DNA of 46,620 nt from Candidatus Rikenella faecigallinarum (GTDB lineage Bacteria; Bacteroidota; Bacteroidia; Bacteroidales; Rikenellaceae), in NCBI GenBank assembly GCA_019113395.1, contig DXHL01000032.1:103034-149653 (forward strand), in the 5' to 3' direction. Below the pieces are notes generated by a model. The model was not told the origin of the DNA and did not search any database. It was given only the letters and a program-made list of their open reading frames with translations. Every line of letters begins with the position of its first letter. Positions within the stretch are counted from its first letter, which is position 1. A program made the position numbers and the translations under genes. This document shows positions 29,192 to 38,306 of this stretch, in pieces.

Positions 29192-29440
29192 ATGAATACC
29201 ATAACTTTCAACGAGCTCCGGCGGATTAAAGACAGCCTGCCGAGCGGTAGCATGCAGCGTATTGCGGACGAATTGGGACTGGAAGTGGACACGGTCCGCA
29301 ACTATTTCGGCGGGACGCACTATAAACCGGGCGAAGGAAAGCCATCGGGTTTGCATATTGAACAGGGACCGGACGGAGGGATTGTGACCCTCGACGACCG
29401 CACGATACTGGACAAAGCATTGGCCATTCTGAATGAATAG
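29192..29440 (+). CDS. Small putative DNA-binding protein (HTH)
   Basis: The 82-residue, single-domain protein contains an apparent helix-turn-helix at residues 7-40 (RRIKDSLPSGSMQRIADELGLEVDTVRNYFGG), resembling LacI- or Cro-type recognition (IADELGLEVDTVRNYF). A short beta-like tail (GLHIEQGPDGGIVTLDD) and a C-terminal helix (RTILDKALAILNE) follow. Compact proteins like this are widespread in Bacteroidetes (from memory), but no function is established that I know of. It is a stand-alone gene with its own promoter and a downstream hairpin terminator. A palindrome upstream of its promoter makes autoregulation plausible. Confidence 0.8.
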   Translation: MNTITFNELRRIKDSLPSGSMQRIADELGLEVDTVRNYFGGTHYKPGEGKPSGLHIEQGPDGGIVTLDDRTILDKALAILNE

Positions 29441-29529
29441 GCTGCGGGGTTACCCGGCGAAAGACCCTATGAATAACGGGGTGTGGCACACTCCCTTGAC
29501 GCTGCCGCAAGAGCAGATATTTACACCGC

Positions 29530-29594
29530 GAGGTAAATTCATATATCACGTGACACTCTTTTCGATGTGATATGTGAATTTGCCTCACTTTTTT
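29530..29594 (+). terminator. Hairpin terminator downstream of the small HTH gene
   Basis: The 20-base arms 29530-29549 and 29567-29586 pair with only two wobble positions (GAGGTAAATTCATATATCAC and its partner) around a 17-base loop, followed by ACTTTTTT. The stem is AT-rich and the stop codon is 90 bp away. Most of the 227-bp gap to the next gene is this element. Confidence 0.65.
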
Positions 29595-29667
29595 ACGGCA
29601 AAACATCTTTTGCACAGATTTTGCTATTCAGCAGTTCATCAGAAAATCAGATATCCCTCTTCCTGCC

Positions 29668-30144
29668 ATGCTCCGACCCCTTCTCCTGCTGCTCATCCTC
29701 CTGGCGACCCTTCACACAGCCGTACGTGGCGACAGCCTCACCCTGACAGAACAAACAGCCCTGCTGCCCTCACCGGCACAGAATTTCCTAAGAAAACACT
29801 TTGCCACATTGGGAATCAAAAAGATAACCGTCGAGAATCGTTTTCTACACAAAGAGTACAGCGTGCTGTTGGCAGGCGGCGGCAGCATTGAGTTCGACGG
29901 TCGCGGCAACTGGACCCGCATCGAAGGACTCCGTCATGCCCTCCCCGCTTCGACCATACCGAGCAAGATCCTACAGTACATCCGTACCCACTATCCACAC
30001 TATTTCATCGCCTCGCTCGACCGCACTGCCAAAGGATACCAAACCGGACTCCGGGGATTGGAAGAGAACCGTACTGTGACCCTGTTGTTTAACCGTCGTT
30101 ACGAGTTGGTAAAGGAGGATGACGAGCCCTTGCCCTTACCGTAA
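29668..30144 (+). CDS. Exported PepSY-like protein
   Basis: The 158-residue protein has a strong signal peptide (MLRPLLLLLILLATLHTAVRG-DS). The mature part shows the PepSY-like/DUF2874 pattern common in Bacteroidetes periplasmic proteins: a first helix LPSPAQNFLRKHFATLGIKKI, a strand pair YSVLLAGGGSIEFDGRGNWTRIEG, a second helix LPASTIPSKILQYIRTHYPHYFIASLDRT, and a closing strand pair. Usual proteins of this family carry two such half-repeats, seen here as NFLRKHF and QYIRTHY. Function unknown; inhibitors of proteases or beta-lactamases are fold relatives. It lies alone, 117 bp upstream of the nhaD gene. Confidence 0.75.
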   Translation: MLRPLLLLLILLATLHTAVRGDSLTLTEQTALLPSPAQNFLRKHFATLGIKKITVENRFLHKEYSVLLAGGGSIEFDGRGNWTRIEGLRHALPASTIPSKILQYIRTHYPHYFIASLDRTAKGYQTGLRGLEENRTVTLLFNRRYELVKEDDEPLPLP

Positions 30145-30261
30145 CGGAACCAGCAAAACGGGGCCGAAACTCTCCATTTTGTCACCACCCGTCCCATGAG
30201 GCACAATAGACCGGTATTTTTTTTACGATTATTGTAAAGAAAGCCAACTCAAACCATCCTC

Positions 30262-31722
30262 ATGATAACCTTAATGATTCTCCTCTTTTTAGTGGGCTAC
30301 CTGTGCATCGCGCTGGAACACCCGCTGAAAATCAACAAAGCGGCCACTGCCCTGCTCACAGCCGCTGCCCTGTGGGTAATCTACATGGTGATAGCCCCGG
30401 AGTGTGTGGCGGATACGGCCGCTTTCCGCTTCTTTTTGCAGGAGAACCCCTCCCTGGCCTCCCTGCCGCTTCGCGAGCAGGCCATTCAGTATGTCCAACA
30501 GGTACAGATTGTCGAGAGTCTGGGCGACATTGCCGAGATTCTCTTCTTCCTGATAGGGGCCATGACCATTGTGGAGTTGATAGACGCCCACGGCGGATTC
30601 AACATCATCACCAACCGCATTACCACCCGCCGCAAAAAACAGTTGCTGTGGATTATCGGTCTGATAACGTTTTTCATGTCCTCCATACTGGACAACCTCA
30701 CCACAGCCATTGTGATGATAGCGCTGCTGCGCAAAATCATCGGGAACTATAAAGAGCGATGGCTGTTTGCCGGGATTATCATCATTGCGGCAAACAGTGG
30801 CGGGGCCTGGTCGCCGATTGGCGACGTGACCACCATCATGCTGTGGGTCAATGGCAATGTCACCACCTCGGGACTGATGCCGCACCTGTTTCTGCCGAGT
30901 TTCATCTCCTTTGTCGTTCCCGTACTGATTGTACAGCGGTGGCTGCACGGCGAAGTCACACCCGCCTCACCCTACAAACTGGCTGCCGTCATGGTTCGGG
31001 ACGGGGAGGTCAGTTACTATACGAATGTCGAGGGGAAAACGGCCGTTTCCGAACGCGAACGACTCTCGATTCTGCTTCTGGGTGTAGCCTGTCTGCTCTG
31101 TGTTCCGATTTTCAAGACCATCACCCACCTGCCCCCCTTTATGGGCATTTTGGCCGCACTGGGGGTGATGTGGCTCTACACCGAGGTGATGTACAAACGC
31201 AAAAGCGACATTCCCGAAACCGCCAAACGGCGCATTCCGGATGTCCTGCAACGTATCGACACGCCGACAATTCTCTTTTTTCTCGGTATTTTGTTGGCCG
31301 TCTCCGCCCTTCAGGCATCGGGCGTACTCCACAGCCTCTCGATATGGCTCGATGAGAAACTGCACAACATCTATCTGATTAACCTGATGATAGGCGCCTT
31401 TTCGTCGGTGATTGACAACGTCCCGCTGGTGGCAGGAGCCATGGCCACCTACCCCACTCTGGATGCTGCCACGGTCGTAGCGGCCGCAGACCCGACCTAT
31501 GCCGCCGCTTTCGTGCAGGACGGAGCGTTTTGGCAGTTCCTGGCCTACTGTGCCGGCGTCGGTGGGTCGATGCTGATTATCGGTTCGGCGGCGGGTGTAG
31601 TGGTTATGGGGCTCGAACGCATTCGGTTCATGTGGTACCTGAAGAATCTGTCGTTAGTAGCCTTGAGCGGCTATTTGGCCGGAGCTGCGGTCTATGTGGT
31701 ACAGACCTTGTGGTTGGGATAG
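30262..31722 (+). CDS. nhaD: Na+/H+ antiporter, NhaD family
   Basis: The 486-residue inner-membrane antiporter of the ion-transporter superfamily has about 12 transmembrane helices. Characteristic segments are ALEHPLKINKAATALLTAAALW at the N-terminus, FFLIGAMTIVELIDAHGGF, FFMSSILDNLTTAIVMIALLRK (first unwound helix with the conserved Asn-Leu-Thr-Thr), ANSGGAWSPIGDVTTIMLW, and in the second half GAFSSVIDNVPLVAGAM, which is the inverted counterpart. It exports Na+ or Li+ in exchange for protons. It is monocistronic, ending before a 19-bp convergent hairpin shared with ftsZ. An ArsB-type function is less likely given overall length and the NhaD signature. Confidence 0.92.
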   Translation: MITLMILLFLVGYLCIALEHPLKINKAATALLTAAALWVIYMVIAPECVADTAAFRFFLQENPSLASLPLREQAIQYVQQVQIVESLGDIAEILFFLIGAMTIVELIDAHGGFNIITNRITTRRKKQLLWIIGLITFFMSSILDNLTTAIVMIALLRKIIGNYKERWLFAGIIIIAANSGGAWSPIGDVTTIMLWVNGNVTTSGLMPHLFLPSFISFVVPVLIVQRWLHGEVTPASPYKLAAVMVRDGEVSYYTNVEGKTAVSERERLSILLLGVACLLCVPIFKTITHLPPFMGILAALGVMWLYTEVMYKRKSDIPETAKRRIPDVLQRIDTPTILFFLGILLAVSALQASGVLHSLSIWLDEKLHNIYLINLMIGAFSSVIDNVPLVAGAMATYPTLDAATVVAAADPTYAAAFVQDGAFWQFLAYCAGVGGSMLIIGSAAGVVVMGLERIRFMWYLKNLSLVALSGYLAGAAVYVVQTLWLG

Positions 31723-31752
31723 ATTGCCCCCTCAACGTCACCCCTGCGAACA

Positions 31753-31794
31753 TTTCGGGCGGCATACTCAAGACTTTGAGTATGCCGCCCGAAA
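31753..31794. terminator. Convergent terminator hairpin nhaD / ftsZ
   Basis: Perfect 19-bp arms (TTTCGGGCGGCATACTCAA, 31753-31771 with 31776-31794) surround a 4-base loop. The stem itself ends in AAA/TTT, but there is no long U-tract on either side. It is positioned between two convergent gene ends. Confidence 0.75.
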
Positions 31795-31842
31795 CCTGTT
31801 CAATATCGACCTTTCGAGGTCTCCAATATATGCGCAGGAAGA

Positions 31843-33537
31843 CTAATCAAACAAATCTCCGCCTCCCCGTTTCTTGCTTGTCGAATCGCTTTTCAACGTC
31901 TCACGCGAGACTTTACTCCCTGCAGGCAGCGATTCCGCCTCAACCTTCATCCGCCGTCGAATAAACGCCGGAATATTTTCGAGTTCATCCTCCGTCAGTG
32001 ACGTAACAGGAGCCACCACCTCTTCCACCGGCTCGGTCGCCTCTACGACCGGAGTATTCACTTCGGTTCGTTGTTCCTCCGCAGCATTACTTCCGTTTCC
32101 CGACACTCCTTCCCCCACGACATTCAAGCCGCCGTCGTGGATTTCCATTTCCGACGGAGCGGCTGCTTGCGAAGAGGCATAGCCCGTCTCCTGAGGCATA
32201 TCCACCGCAGGTGCATAAACAGGCTGTTCCACAACAATGGGTTCCGCCGCGGGTGCAGGGTTCGTATAGTAATTCGGGGCATACGACGCATTCCCGTACC
32301 CTGCCCCATATTCGTATTCATTGCCACTCACCGGGGTAGCACTCTCCGTTGGAGCATGATGCGTAACCACCGCAAAATCATCGGCGCCGTCAGTCTCTAC
32401 CTTGGGTTTCTTCTTCGCCGCGTTGTTATCCAGGTCTACCAGCGAAATCGTCTCTCTACGGGGGGCAGTCTGCCCTGCAGCGGCATTCCCCGCAGTTTGA
32501 TTGCGTTCCCCGCTCGGAGTCTTGCCCACCACCTCGGCATAGCGGTCACGCACGGCAGGGATACTGTCGATGTCAAACCCTGTGGCTATCACCGTAATCC
32601 GAATGTCATCGCCGAGGGTTTCGTCCGTTCCGGCACCCCATATCAGGTCGGTCTGGTTGTTGTTATGGGTCCGCTGTTGGACGAATTCCGTAATCTGATA
32701 GGTTTCGGTCAGGGTCACCTCTTTACTGCCGGAGGTGATATTCAGCAACACATTTTTGGCCCCCGAAATGTCACGATGGTTCAACAGTGGCGAGCTCACA
32801 GCCGCCTCGGCCACCTCCAACGCCCGGTTCTCGCCACTACCGCGTGCCGACCCCATCAGGGCGATGCCGCTATCCTTCATGACCGTCTGCACGTCAGCGA
32901 AATCGACATTAATACGATAGTCCTGCGTAATAATATCCGCAATACTCTTCGCTGCCGTCGCCAAAATATCATCGGCCTTCCCGAATGCCTCCGAGAGGGT
33001 CAGGTCTCCGTATATTTCGTGGATATTTTCGTTGTTGATTACCAGCAGCGAGTCCACATTGTGTCGAATCTCCTCAATCCCCTCCAAAGCCTGCATGATT
33101 CGCCGCTTTCCTTCCGTTTTGAACGGAATGGTCACAATGGCCACCGTCAGTATCCCCATCTCCTTGGCCGCCTTGGCAATCACGGGCGCCGCTCCGGTAC
33201 CCGTACCGCCGCCCATCCCCGCCGTGACGAAAACCATTTTGGTGTTGTTTTCGCGGAATACGGCCTTAATCTCTTCGATACTCTCTTCAGCCGCCGCCCG
33301 TCCGCGTTCGGGCTTATTCCCTGCCCCAAGGCCTTCGGTCAGCGTCTGCCCCAGGGGGATTTTATTTTTCAGGGGGCTGCGATTGAGCGCCTGCTGGTCG
33401 GTGTTACAGACCATGAACGACACATCGGCAATCCCCAGTTTGGCCATGTGGTTTACGGCATTACCCCCACCACCCCCAACGCCGACGACCATAATAATCG
33501 ACGGGCTGACGGGTTCGATATCTTCAAATTCAACCAT
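31843..33537 (-). CDS. ftsZ: Cell division protein FtsZ, long C-terminal extension
   Basis: Tubulin-like GTPase that forms the cytokinetic ring. Of 564 residues, about 1-325 form the conserved core, with GGGGGNAVNHM near 21-31, the tubulin signature GGGTGTG at 109-115 and the T7-loop NVDFADVQTVM. The rest, about 240 residues, is a low-complexity tail rich in Ala, Pro, Thr, Glu and Tyr (YEYGAGYGNASYAPNYYTN). It ends in a short segment (PAFIRRRMKVEAES) and a charged tip (KKRGGGDLFD) that probably binds FtsA. Most bacterial FtsZ proteins have about 380-450 residues. It is last in the ftsL-I-Q-A-Z run, 67 bp after ftsA. Confidence 0.97.
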   Translation of the reverse strand: MVEFEDIEPVSPSIIMVVGVGGGGGNAVNHMAKLGIADVSFMVCNTDQQALNRSPLKNKIPLGQTLTEGLGAGNKPERGRAAAEESIEEIKAVFRENNTKMVFVTAGMGGGTGTGAAPVIAKAAKEMGILTVAIVTIPFKTEGKRRIMQALEGIEEIRHNVDSLLVINNENIHEIYGDLTLSEAFGKADDILATAAKSIADIITQDYRINVDFADVQTVMKDSGIALMGSARGSGENRALEVAEAAVSSPLLNHRDISGAKNVLLNITSGSKEVTLTETYQITEFVQQRTHNNNQTDLIWGAGTDETLGDDIRITVIATGFDIDSIPAVRDRYAEVVGKTPSGERNQTAGNAAAGQTAPRRETISLVDLDNNAAKKKPKVETDGADDFAVVTHHAPTESATPVSGNEYEYGAGYGNASYAPNYYTNPAPAAEPIVVEQPVYAPAVDMPQETGYASSQAAAPSEMEIHDGGLNVVGEGVSGNGSNAAEEQRTEVNTPVVEATEPVEEVVAPVTSLTEDELENIPAFIRRRMKVEAESLPAGSKVSRETLKSDSTSKKRGGGDLFD

Positions 33538-33604
33538 GGTATCAATTTATATTATACGCGTCCGTATTGAGCTGTTCAGAAGGTCCTCTCGTATGTAAAG
33601 CCGA

Positions 33605-35131
33605 TTAGTAGCTGTCGTCATCATCGACCTCTTCGGAGAACATCGAGCCGAGGAGTCTTTTGAATCGTTCCGAGAATTTGGGTTTGCGCACGCGGAGTTC
33701 CTCTTCGGGCGGATAGTCGTCGATATACTCATCCCCTTCCGCAGGGTCGTATCCCTGTGCCTCACTCTCCATTCCATAGGCATTGTTATCCACTCCCTGC
33801 CCGTAAGCCTCGCCCTCATACTCGGCAGGATTGCCATACCCCGACACCGTATCACCTCCCGCCGTCGGATTGTAGGCATATCCTGCGGCAGTCCCCGCCG
33901 CAGCAGCCATATTCTGACTGGGTTGCAGTGCCACGGGTTCAGCCGGTTGCTCGTCGATTTCGGTGTAATGTCCCTTGCGTACCGCATCGAGGATAATCCC
34001 CGTAAGGGTCGAATATTTGGGAGCCGAGACCAGTTCGGCCGATTCAGCCGCCACATAGGTGGTAGGTTGCGCCACCCGCACATCCATTCCGGTATGCATC
34101 TTAAAGAGCAGGTCGAGGTTTTTCAGGTTGGCTCCGCCCCCGGTCAGGACAATGCCCGCTCCCAGTTTCCCTTTGTATCCGCAGCGTTCGATTTCGACCT
34201 TGACATAGTCGATAATATCGTACATGCGCGCTTCGATAATTCCGGCCAGGGTCTTGACGGCAATCTCTTTGGGTGCCTGTCCGTTCACGCTCGGGATGTT
34301 GATGTATTTGTCGGTCGGGGTCCGTTCTGCAACGGCTTCACCGAACGAGGTTTTGAGTTTTTCAACGTACCGTTCCAATATTCCGTAGGCCCGAATATCC
34401 TTGTTGATGATATTCCCGCCAATGGGGATAACGGCCAGGTGTCGAATCACCTTGTCGTAGTAGACACAGATGTCGGTCGTCCCGCCTCCGATATCCACCA
34501 CGGCCACCCCCAGTTCCTTTTCGTCGTCGCTGAGGACGGCTTCGGCCGAGGCCAGCGGTTGCAGCACAATGCCGGCCAATTTAAGCCCCACACGTTGGAA
34601 ACAGCGGCGGAGCCGTTCGATAGCGGTCTCCTCGCCGATAATGACGTTGAATTTCGCTTCGAGTTTGCGTCCCTCCATGCCGACGGGTTCGCTGATATCG
34701 TCGTCCCCATCGAGGGTATAGGATTGGGGCAGGATGCTGATGATGGTTTTCCCGGCGGGCAGCGAGGCGTTCCGCTGGTCGTCGATAAGGCGTTCAACAT
34801 CGCTTTTGCGTACCTCGGTAACTCCGGCATCGGTCACGTTTTGCACGGTCACATAGCCTTGCGTGCGGTTGCACTGGATATGCTGCCCCGAAACTCCCAC
34901 GTAGGCTTCGCGGACCACCACTTTGAGTTCCTGTTCGAGTTTGGTTTTCACCTCGCGCAGCACCTGAGAGGCCTGTTCGATGTTTTTCAGGTCTCCTTTC
35001 ATGACGCCGTTCGAGGCCACCTCTTTCAGGGCGACGATTTCGATTTTATTTTTTTCGGCTTTGCGGCCGACGGCCATCACGACCTTGGTCGTCCCGAGGT
35101 CTACCGCTGCAACGTATTCGTTATTGTCCAT
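33605..35131 (-). CDS. ftsA: Cell division protein FtsA
   Basis: Actin-like ATPase that tethers FtsZ to the membrane. Of 508 residues, the actin fold spans about 1-385: AAVDLGTTKVVMAVG is the phosphate-1 loop, VVDIGGGTTDICVY the phosphate-2 loop, and GIVLTGGGANLKNLD the adenosine motif. A Tyr/Gly/Asn-rich low-complexity linker of about 90 residues (GYAYNPTAGGD...GEAYGQGVDNNAYG) separates the fold from a C-terminal amphipathic helix (KFSERFKRLLGSMF), the expected membrane-targeting sequence, and an acidic tip. The ATG at 35129-35131 overlaps the end of ftsQ by 11 bp, indicating translational coupling. Confidence 0.96.
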   Translation of the reverse strand: MDNNEYVAAVDLGTTKVVMAVGRKAEKNKIEIVALKEVASNGVMKGDLKNIEQASQVLREVKTKLEQELKVVVREAYVGVSGQHIQCNRTQGYVTVQNVTDAGVTEVRKSDVERLIDDQRNASLPAGKTIISILPQSYTLDGDDDISEPVGMEGRKLEAKFNVIIGEETAIERLRRCFQRVGLKLAGIVLQPLASAEAVLSDDEKELGVAVVDIGGGTTDICVYYDKVIRHLAVIPIGGNIINKDIRAYGILERYVEKLKTSFGEAVAERTPTDKYINIPSVNGQAPKEIAVKTLAGIIEARMYDIIDYVKVEIERCGYKGKLGAGIVLTGGGANLKNLDLLFKMHTGMDVRVAQPTTYVAAESAELVSAPKYSTLTGIILDAVRKGHYTEIDEQPAEPVALQPSQNMAAAAGTAAGYAYNPTAGGDTVSGYGNPAEYEGEAYGQGVDNNAYGMESEAQGYDPAEGDEYIDDYPPEEELRVRKPKFSERFKRLLGSMFSEEVDDDDSY

Positions 35132-36044
35132 ATATTTCGTGTGTGGTCTCTAGGTTTGTATCCTCATCGTCAGGCGCTGCGTCTTGCGAGGATGGTGTCG
35201 TGTTGTTCTGACTGCTGCGTCTGTTGGCAGGTTCCGTCACCGGCATTCCCTTGCACACCACCTGTCCCTGGAAGCGCAGGTCGATTTCCGAGGCTTGGCG
35301 CCACCATTGGTCGCCGAAGGCGGTTTGGTAGAATTTCGACAATTTTCGGAGCCGTGCCGCCACTTCGGCCGTATCCGTCACTGGGCCAAAGCGGATGATT
35401 TGTTTTCCGACACGCGGCAGGAGGTACATTTCCCCTTTGTCATAGTAGATTTGGGAGGCCAGCGCGGTCAAAAAACGGTCGGTATCTACCTGATGGACAA
35501 AGTTAAGGAGATTATACAACAATTCCCGCTCCTGAGGAAACTTTTTTTCATCCAAACGACCAAAATAGTCAGTGGGGAATCCCAGCGGCAGTCGTCCGCT
35601 GACCACCGGCACCGCCGCAGGGCTTTCGGCTTGCGGAGGTAGCAACACCAGCGTACTGTCGAGGTAGAAGTTGTGGCCGGTTTCGCTGACCACCCGCAGG
35701 AGCGGACAGCGCTGCGTCAGGGTGACATGTAGCAGCCCGTCGATGGAGATGTAGGCATCGGCCTGAAGGACGTAGTCCTGTGCTTCGATGAGGTGTTCAA
35801 TGGCATAGACATCTATCTCGCGCAGCGGCATGCCGATGGGCGAAAGAGCGCTGTCGGCGAGCCAGCGGCGGACATGGTCCGGGGTGACAAACCGATGGCG
35901 GGCGCTGTCCCGGATTTCGATTTGCAGTTCCGCGCAGCGCAACTCTCCCTCGCGGACGGAACAGTATCGAGCAGCCACCACAAGGTAGGCTACCAACAGT
36001 ACCAGTAGCAGAATGTTAAAGATATTTCGACCGCGAGGCGACAT
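35121..36044 (-). CDS. ftsQ: Cell division protein FtsQ/DivIB
   Basis: Bitopic divisome protein. It has 307 residues, with a short cytoplasmic N-terminus (MSPRGR), one transmembrane helix (about 9-25), and a POTRA-like domain containing ISIDGLLHVTLTQRCPLLRV. The beta-domain has LPLGFPTDYFGRLDEKKF and RFGPVTDTAEVAARLRKLSKFYQTAFG, typical of Bacteroidetes FtsQ. A polar Ser/Asn/Asp-rich tail ends the protein. Identity is supported strongly by position, directly upstream of and overlapping ftsA. The preceding gene here is ftsI (69-bp gap), whereas murC usually precedes ftsQ in Bacteroidetes clusters. Confidence 0.9.
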   Translation of the reverse strand: MSPRGRNIFNILLLVLLVAYLVVAARYCSVREGELRCAELQIEIRDSARHRFVTPDHVRRWLADSALSPIGMPLREIDVYAIEHLIEAQDYVLQADAYISIDGLLHVTLTQRCPLLRVVSETGHNFYLDSTLVLLPPQAESPAAVPVVSGRLPLGFPTDYFGRLDEKKFPQERELLYNLLNFVHQVDTDRFLTALASQIYYDKGEMYLLPRVGKQIIRFGPVTDTAEVAARLRKLSKFYQTAFGDQWWRQASEIDLRFQGQVVCKGMPVTEPANRRSSQNNTTPSSQDAAPDDEDTNLETTHEIYGQ

Positions 36045-36113
36045 TTTCCGATGTAGTTTGCGTCAGCAGAACGTAATGGTATGCAGAGGGAGCCTCATCC
36101 TGATGTCCTGCCG

Positions 36114-38303
36114 TTATTTTCCCAAGGTAATTAAAATTTCGGTTCCCTGTTCAAAGGGGATTCCTGCTTCGAGCGACTGCCGCCGCACGACCCCCATACC
36201 CATAAATCGAGGCTTCAGCCCGACGTTTTCGGCCACCTCGAGCGCCTCACCGAGCGTCAGCCCCCGAAAATCAGGCACCCCGGCCGTCACGGGCATCGGC
36301 GCCGGCGTCAAGACCCGTCCTCCGCTATCGAGCGCCACTACCCCTTCATAGGGCAGACGGGGCACCCCGGCCACTTTCAGGTCACGGAAGAGTTCACCCA
36401 GTTCCGCCGACGCCCCGGGCAGCGCGCGCAGGTCCGGATCATAGGGTTGCGCCCGCGGTGTAACCCGCTGATTGACATTGTAGTGCATGGCATAGACCTC
36501 GTCGGCCACCCTTTTGAAGAGAGGCCCTGCCAGAGCCGTTCCGTAGTAGGGCTTTTTCGACCCTTCGGGGTGGTAGGTCTTCAGGGCGACAATAATCGAA
36601 TATGTCGGCTCGTTGGCCGGCAGGTAGCCCACCATCGACCCCAGGTAATGCCGCCCCCCCGAACGGCTGGTGTAACCGCTGCGGCCAATGGCCACCTGTG
36701 CCGTTCCCGTTTTGGCCGCCACGCGGTACTTGGGGTTTTGGAGCAGCTTGCCCGTTCCGTTCATGACCACCCCTTCCAACGCCCGTTGGACTCCCCGCAG
36801 GGTCGTCGGCGAGCAGATGGAGGGGTTGAGCGTATCGGTCCGAAAACGCCGCACCGTCCGGTCATACTGCCGCAGCTCCCGCACAAAAACAGGTTTCACC
36901 ATCACCCCGCCGTTCGCCACCGCATTGTAGAGCGTGAGGGTGTGAATCGGGGCCAACCGCACCGCATAGCCATAGGACATCATCGTCAGCGTGGTTCCGT
37001 CCCAGCCGTTTTTCATGGCAGGGTGTTTAATCAGAGGGCGGGCCTCACCTGCGAGCTGAAGTCCGAGGGGTTTATGAATACCCAGCCGGTTGATGGCATT
37101 CACAAATTTGGCCGGTTGCGTGCCGTAGGCACGGTTTACGGCTTTTGCCATCCCGATGTTGGAGGATTTCTCGAAAACCTGCTGCAGATTGAGCCGTCCG
37201 AAGCCTCCCGCATGCGAGTCGATGACCTTGACATATCCGATTTGCGCCTCCCCGTTTTCGGTGTCAATGGAGGTGGAGAGGGGCATGTGGGCATCGTCGA
37301 GCAGGGCGATAAGGGCAGCCAGTTTGAAGGTCGAACCGGGTTCCATACTCATCCCGATAACGTAGTTGTAGTCTTCGACCAGTTCGCCGTCCGAGCGTCG
37401 GGTGATGTTCGAGAGGGCCTTGATTTCGCCCGTCGAGACCTCCATCACCGCCACACAGCCCCAGTCGGCTTCGGCCTCCACAATCCACTCCCGCAACGAC
37501 CGCTGCACCATGTCCTGCATCTCGATGTTCAGGGTCGTGACCACATCGAGCCCGTCCACCGGTTCAACATTCTGGTCACTGGCTATCGGGGTCCAGAAGT
37601 TGCCGGATATTTTCTGTTTGAGGGTTCGTCCGGGTGTCCCTTTGAGGTAGTCGTCAAATCCGCCCTCGATACCCAGCTTCACGCCGGACTGATTTACAAA
37701 ACCGATGGTACGCCGTGCCAACGAGCCGTGCGGATAGACCCTTCGGTTGGTCTCAACGGCCATGAACCCACCCCGATTGGCTCCGAGTCGAAAGAGCGGA
37801 AAGGTTTTGACCTGTTGCAGTTCGAGGAAGTTGATTTTGCGGCGGGTGATAAGGTGGTACCGTTTTTTTTGCGCATGCGCCTTGAGGAGTTCGGCTTTAT
37901 ACTCCGCGTAGCTTTTGTCCCCGAAGAAGCGGGCAAGGCACAGACTCAGCGAATCGACATTTTGCAGGAAAAGCTCCGGGGTCAATCCTCCGGCCGCCAT
38001 ATCCATCCGCAGTTCGTAGTAGAAGATGGAAGTGGCGAGCAGCCGTCCGTCATCGGAATAGATATCTCCCCGGGCACCGTCAATCACTTCGGTACGGTAG
38101 CTGTATTTGTCCGAAAGGTCACGGAGCACGCGTCCTTCGCTGCCCACCTGAATCCACACCACCTTCCCGACCACCATCAGCCCCAGCAGCAGAAAGAGGA
38201 TATAGAGCACCTTGACACGCCGCAGGATAGCCTCCTTGATAGGACTTCGCTGCGGTTGTCCCGGGGTGGGAGCAGGGGTTTCGGGCTGGGGCATCGGGTT
38301 CAT
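36114..38303 (-). CDS. ftsI: Septal peptidoglycan transpeptidase FtsI (PBP3) with PASTA domain
   Basis: Class B PBP acting in septal wall synthesis. It is 729 residues from the ATG at 38303. The frame is also open to a TTG at 38330 (738 residues), but that start overlaps the end of ftsL and reads through a homopolymer. A transmembrane helix lies near residues 32-50. A pedestal domain follows (RGDIYSDDGRLLATS), then the transpeptidase with STFK (Ser324), SSN (380-382) and KTGT (531-534). One C-terminal PASTA domain (GVPDFRGLTLGEALEVAENVGLKPRF) is present, as is usual for Bacteroidetes FtsI. The N-terminal tail is Pro/Gln-rich (MNPMPQPETPAPTPGQPQ). It lies downstream of ftsL. Confidence 0.94.
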   Translation of the reverse strand: MNPMPQPETPAPTPGQPQRSPIKEAILRRVKVLYILFLLLGLMVVGKVVWIQVGSEGRVLRDLSDKYSYRTEVIDGARGDIYSDDGRLLATSIFYYELRMDMAAGGLTPELFLQNVDSLSLCLARFFGDKSYAEYKAELLKAHAQKKRYHLITRRKINFLELQQVKTFPLFRLGANRGGFMAVETNRRVYPHGSLARRTIGFVNQSGVKLGIEGGFDDYLKGTPGRTLKQKISGNFWTPIASDQNVEPVDGLDVVTTLNIEMQDMVQRSLREWIVEAEADWGCVAVMEVSTGEIKALSNITRRSDGELVEDYNYVIGMSMEPGSTFKLAALIALLDDAHMPLSTSIDTENGEAQIGYVKVIDSHAGGFGRLNLQQVFEKSSNIGMAKAVNRAYGTQPAKFVNAINRLGIHKPLGLQLAGEARPLIKHPAMKNGWDGTTLTMMSYGYAVRLAPIHTLTLYNAVANGGVMVKPVFVRELRQYDRTVRRFRTDTLNPSICSPTTLRGVQRALEGVVMNGTGKLLQNPKYRVAAKTGTAQVAIGRSGYTSRSGGRHYLGSMVGYLPANEPTYSIIVALKTYHPEGSKKPYYGTALAGPLFKRVADEVYAMHYNVNQRVTPRAQPYDPDLRALPGASAELGELFRDLKVAGVPRLPYEGVVALDSGGRVLTPAPMPVTAGVPDFRGLTLGEALEVAENVGLKPRFMGMGVVRRQSLEAGIPFEQGTEILITLGK

Positions 38304-38306
38304 GGC

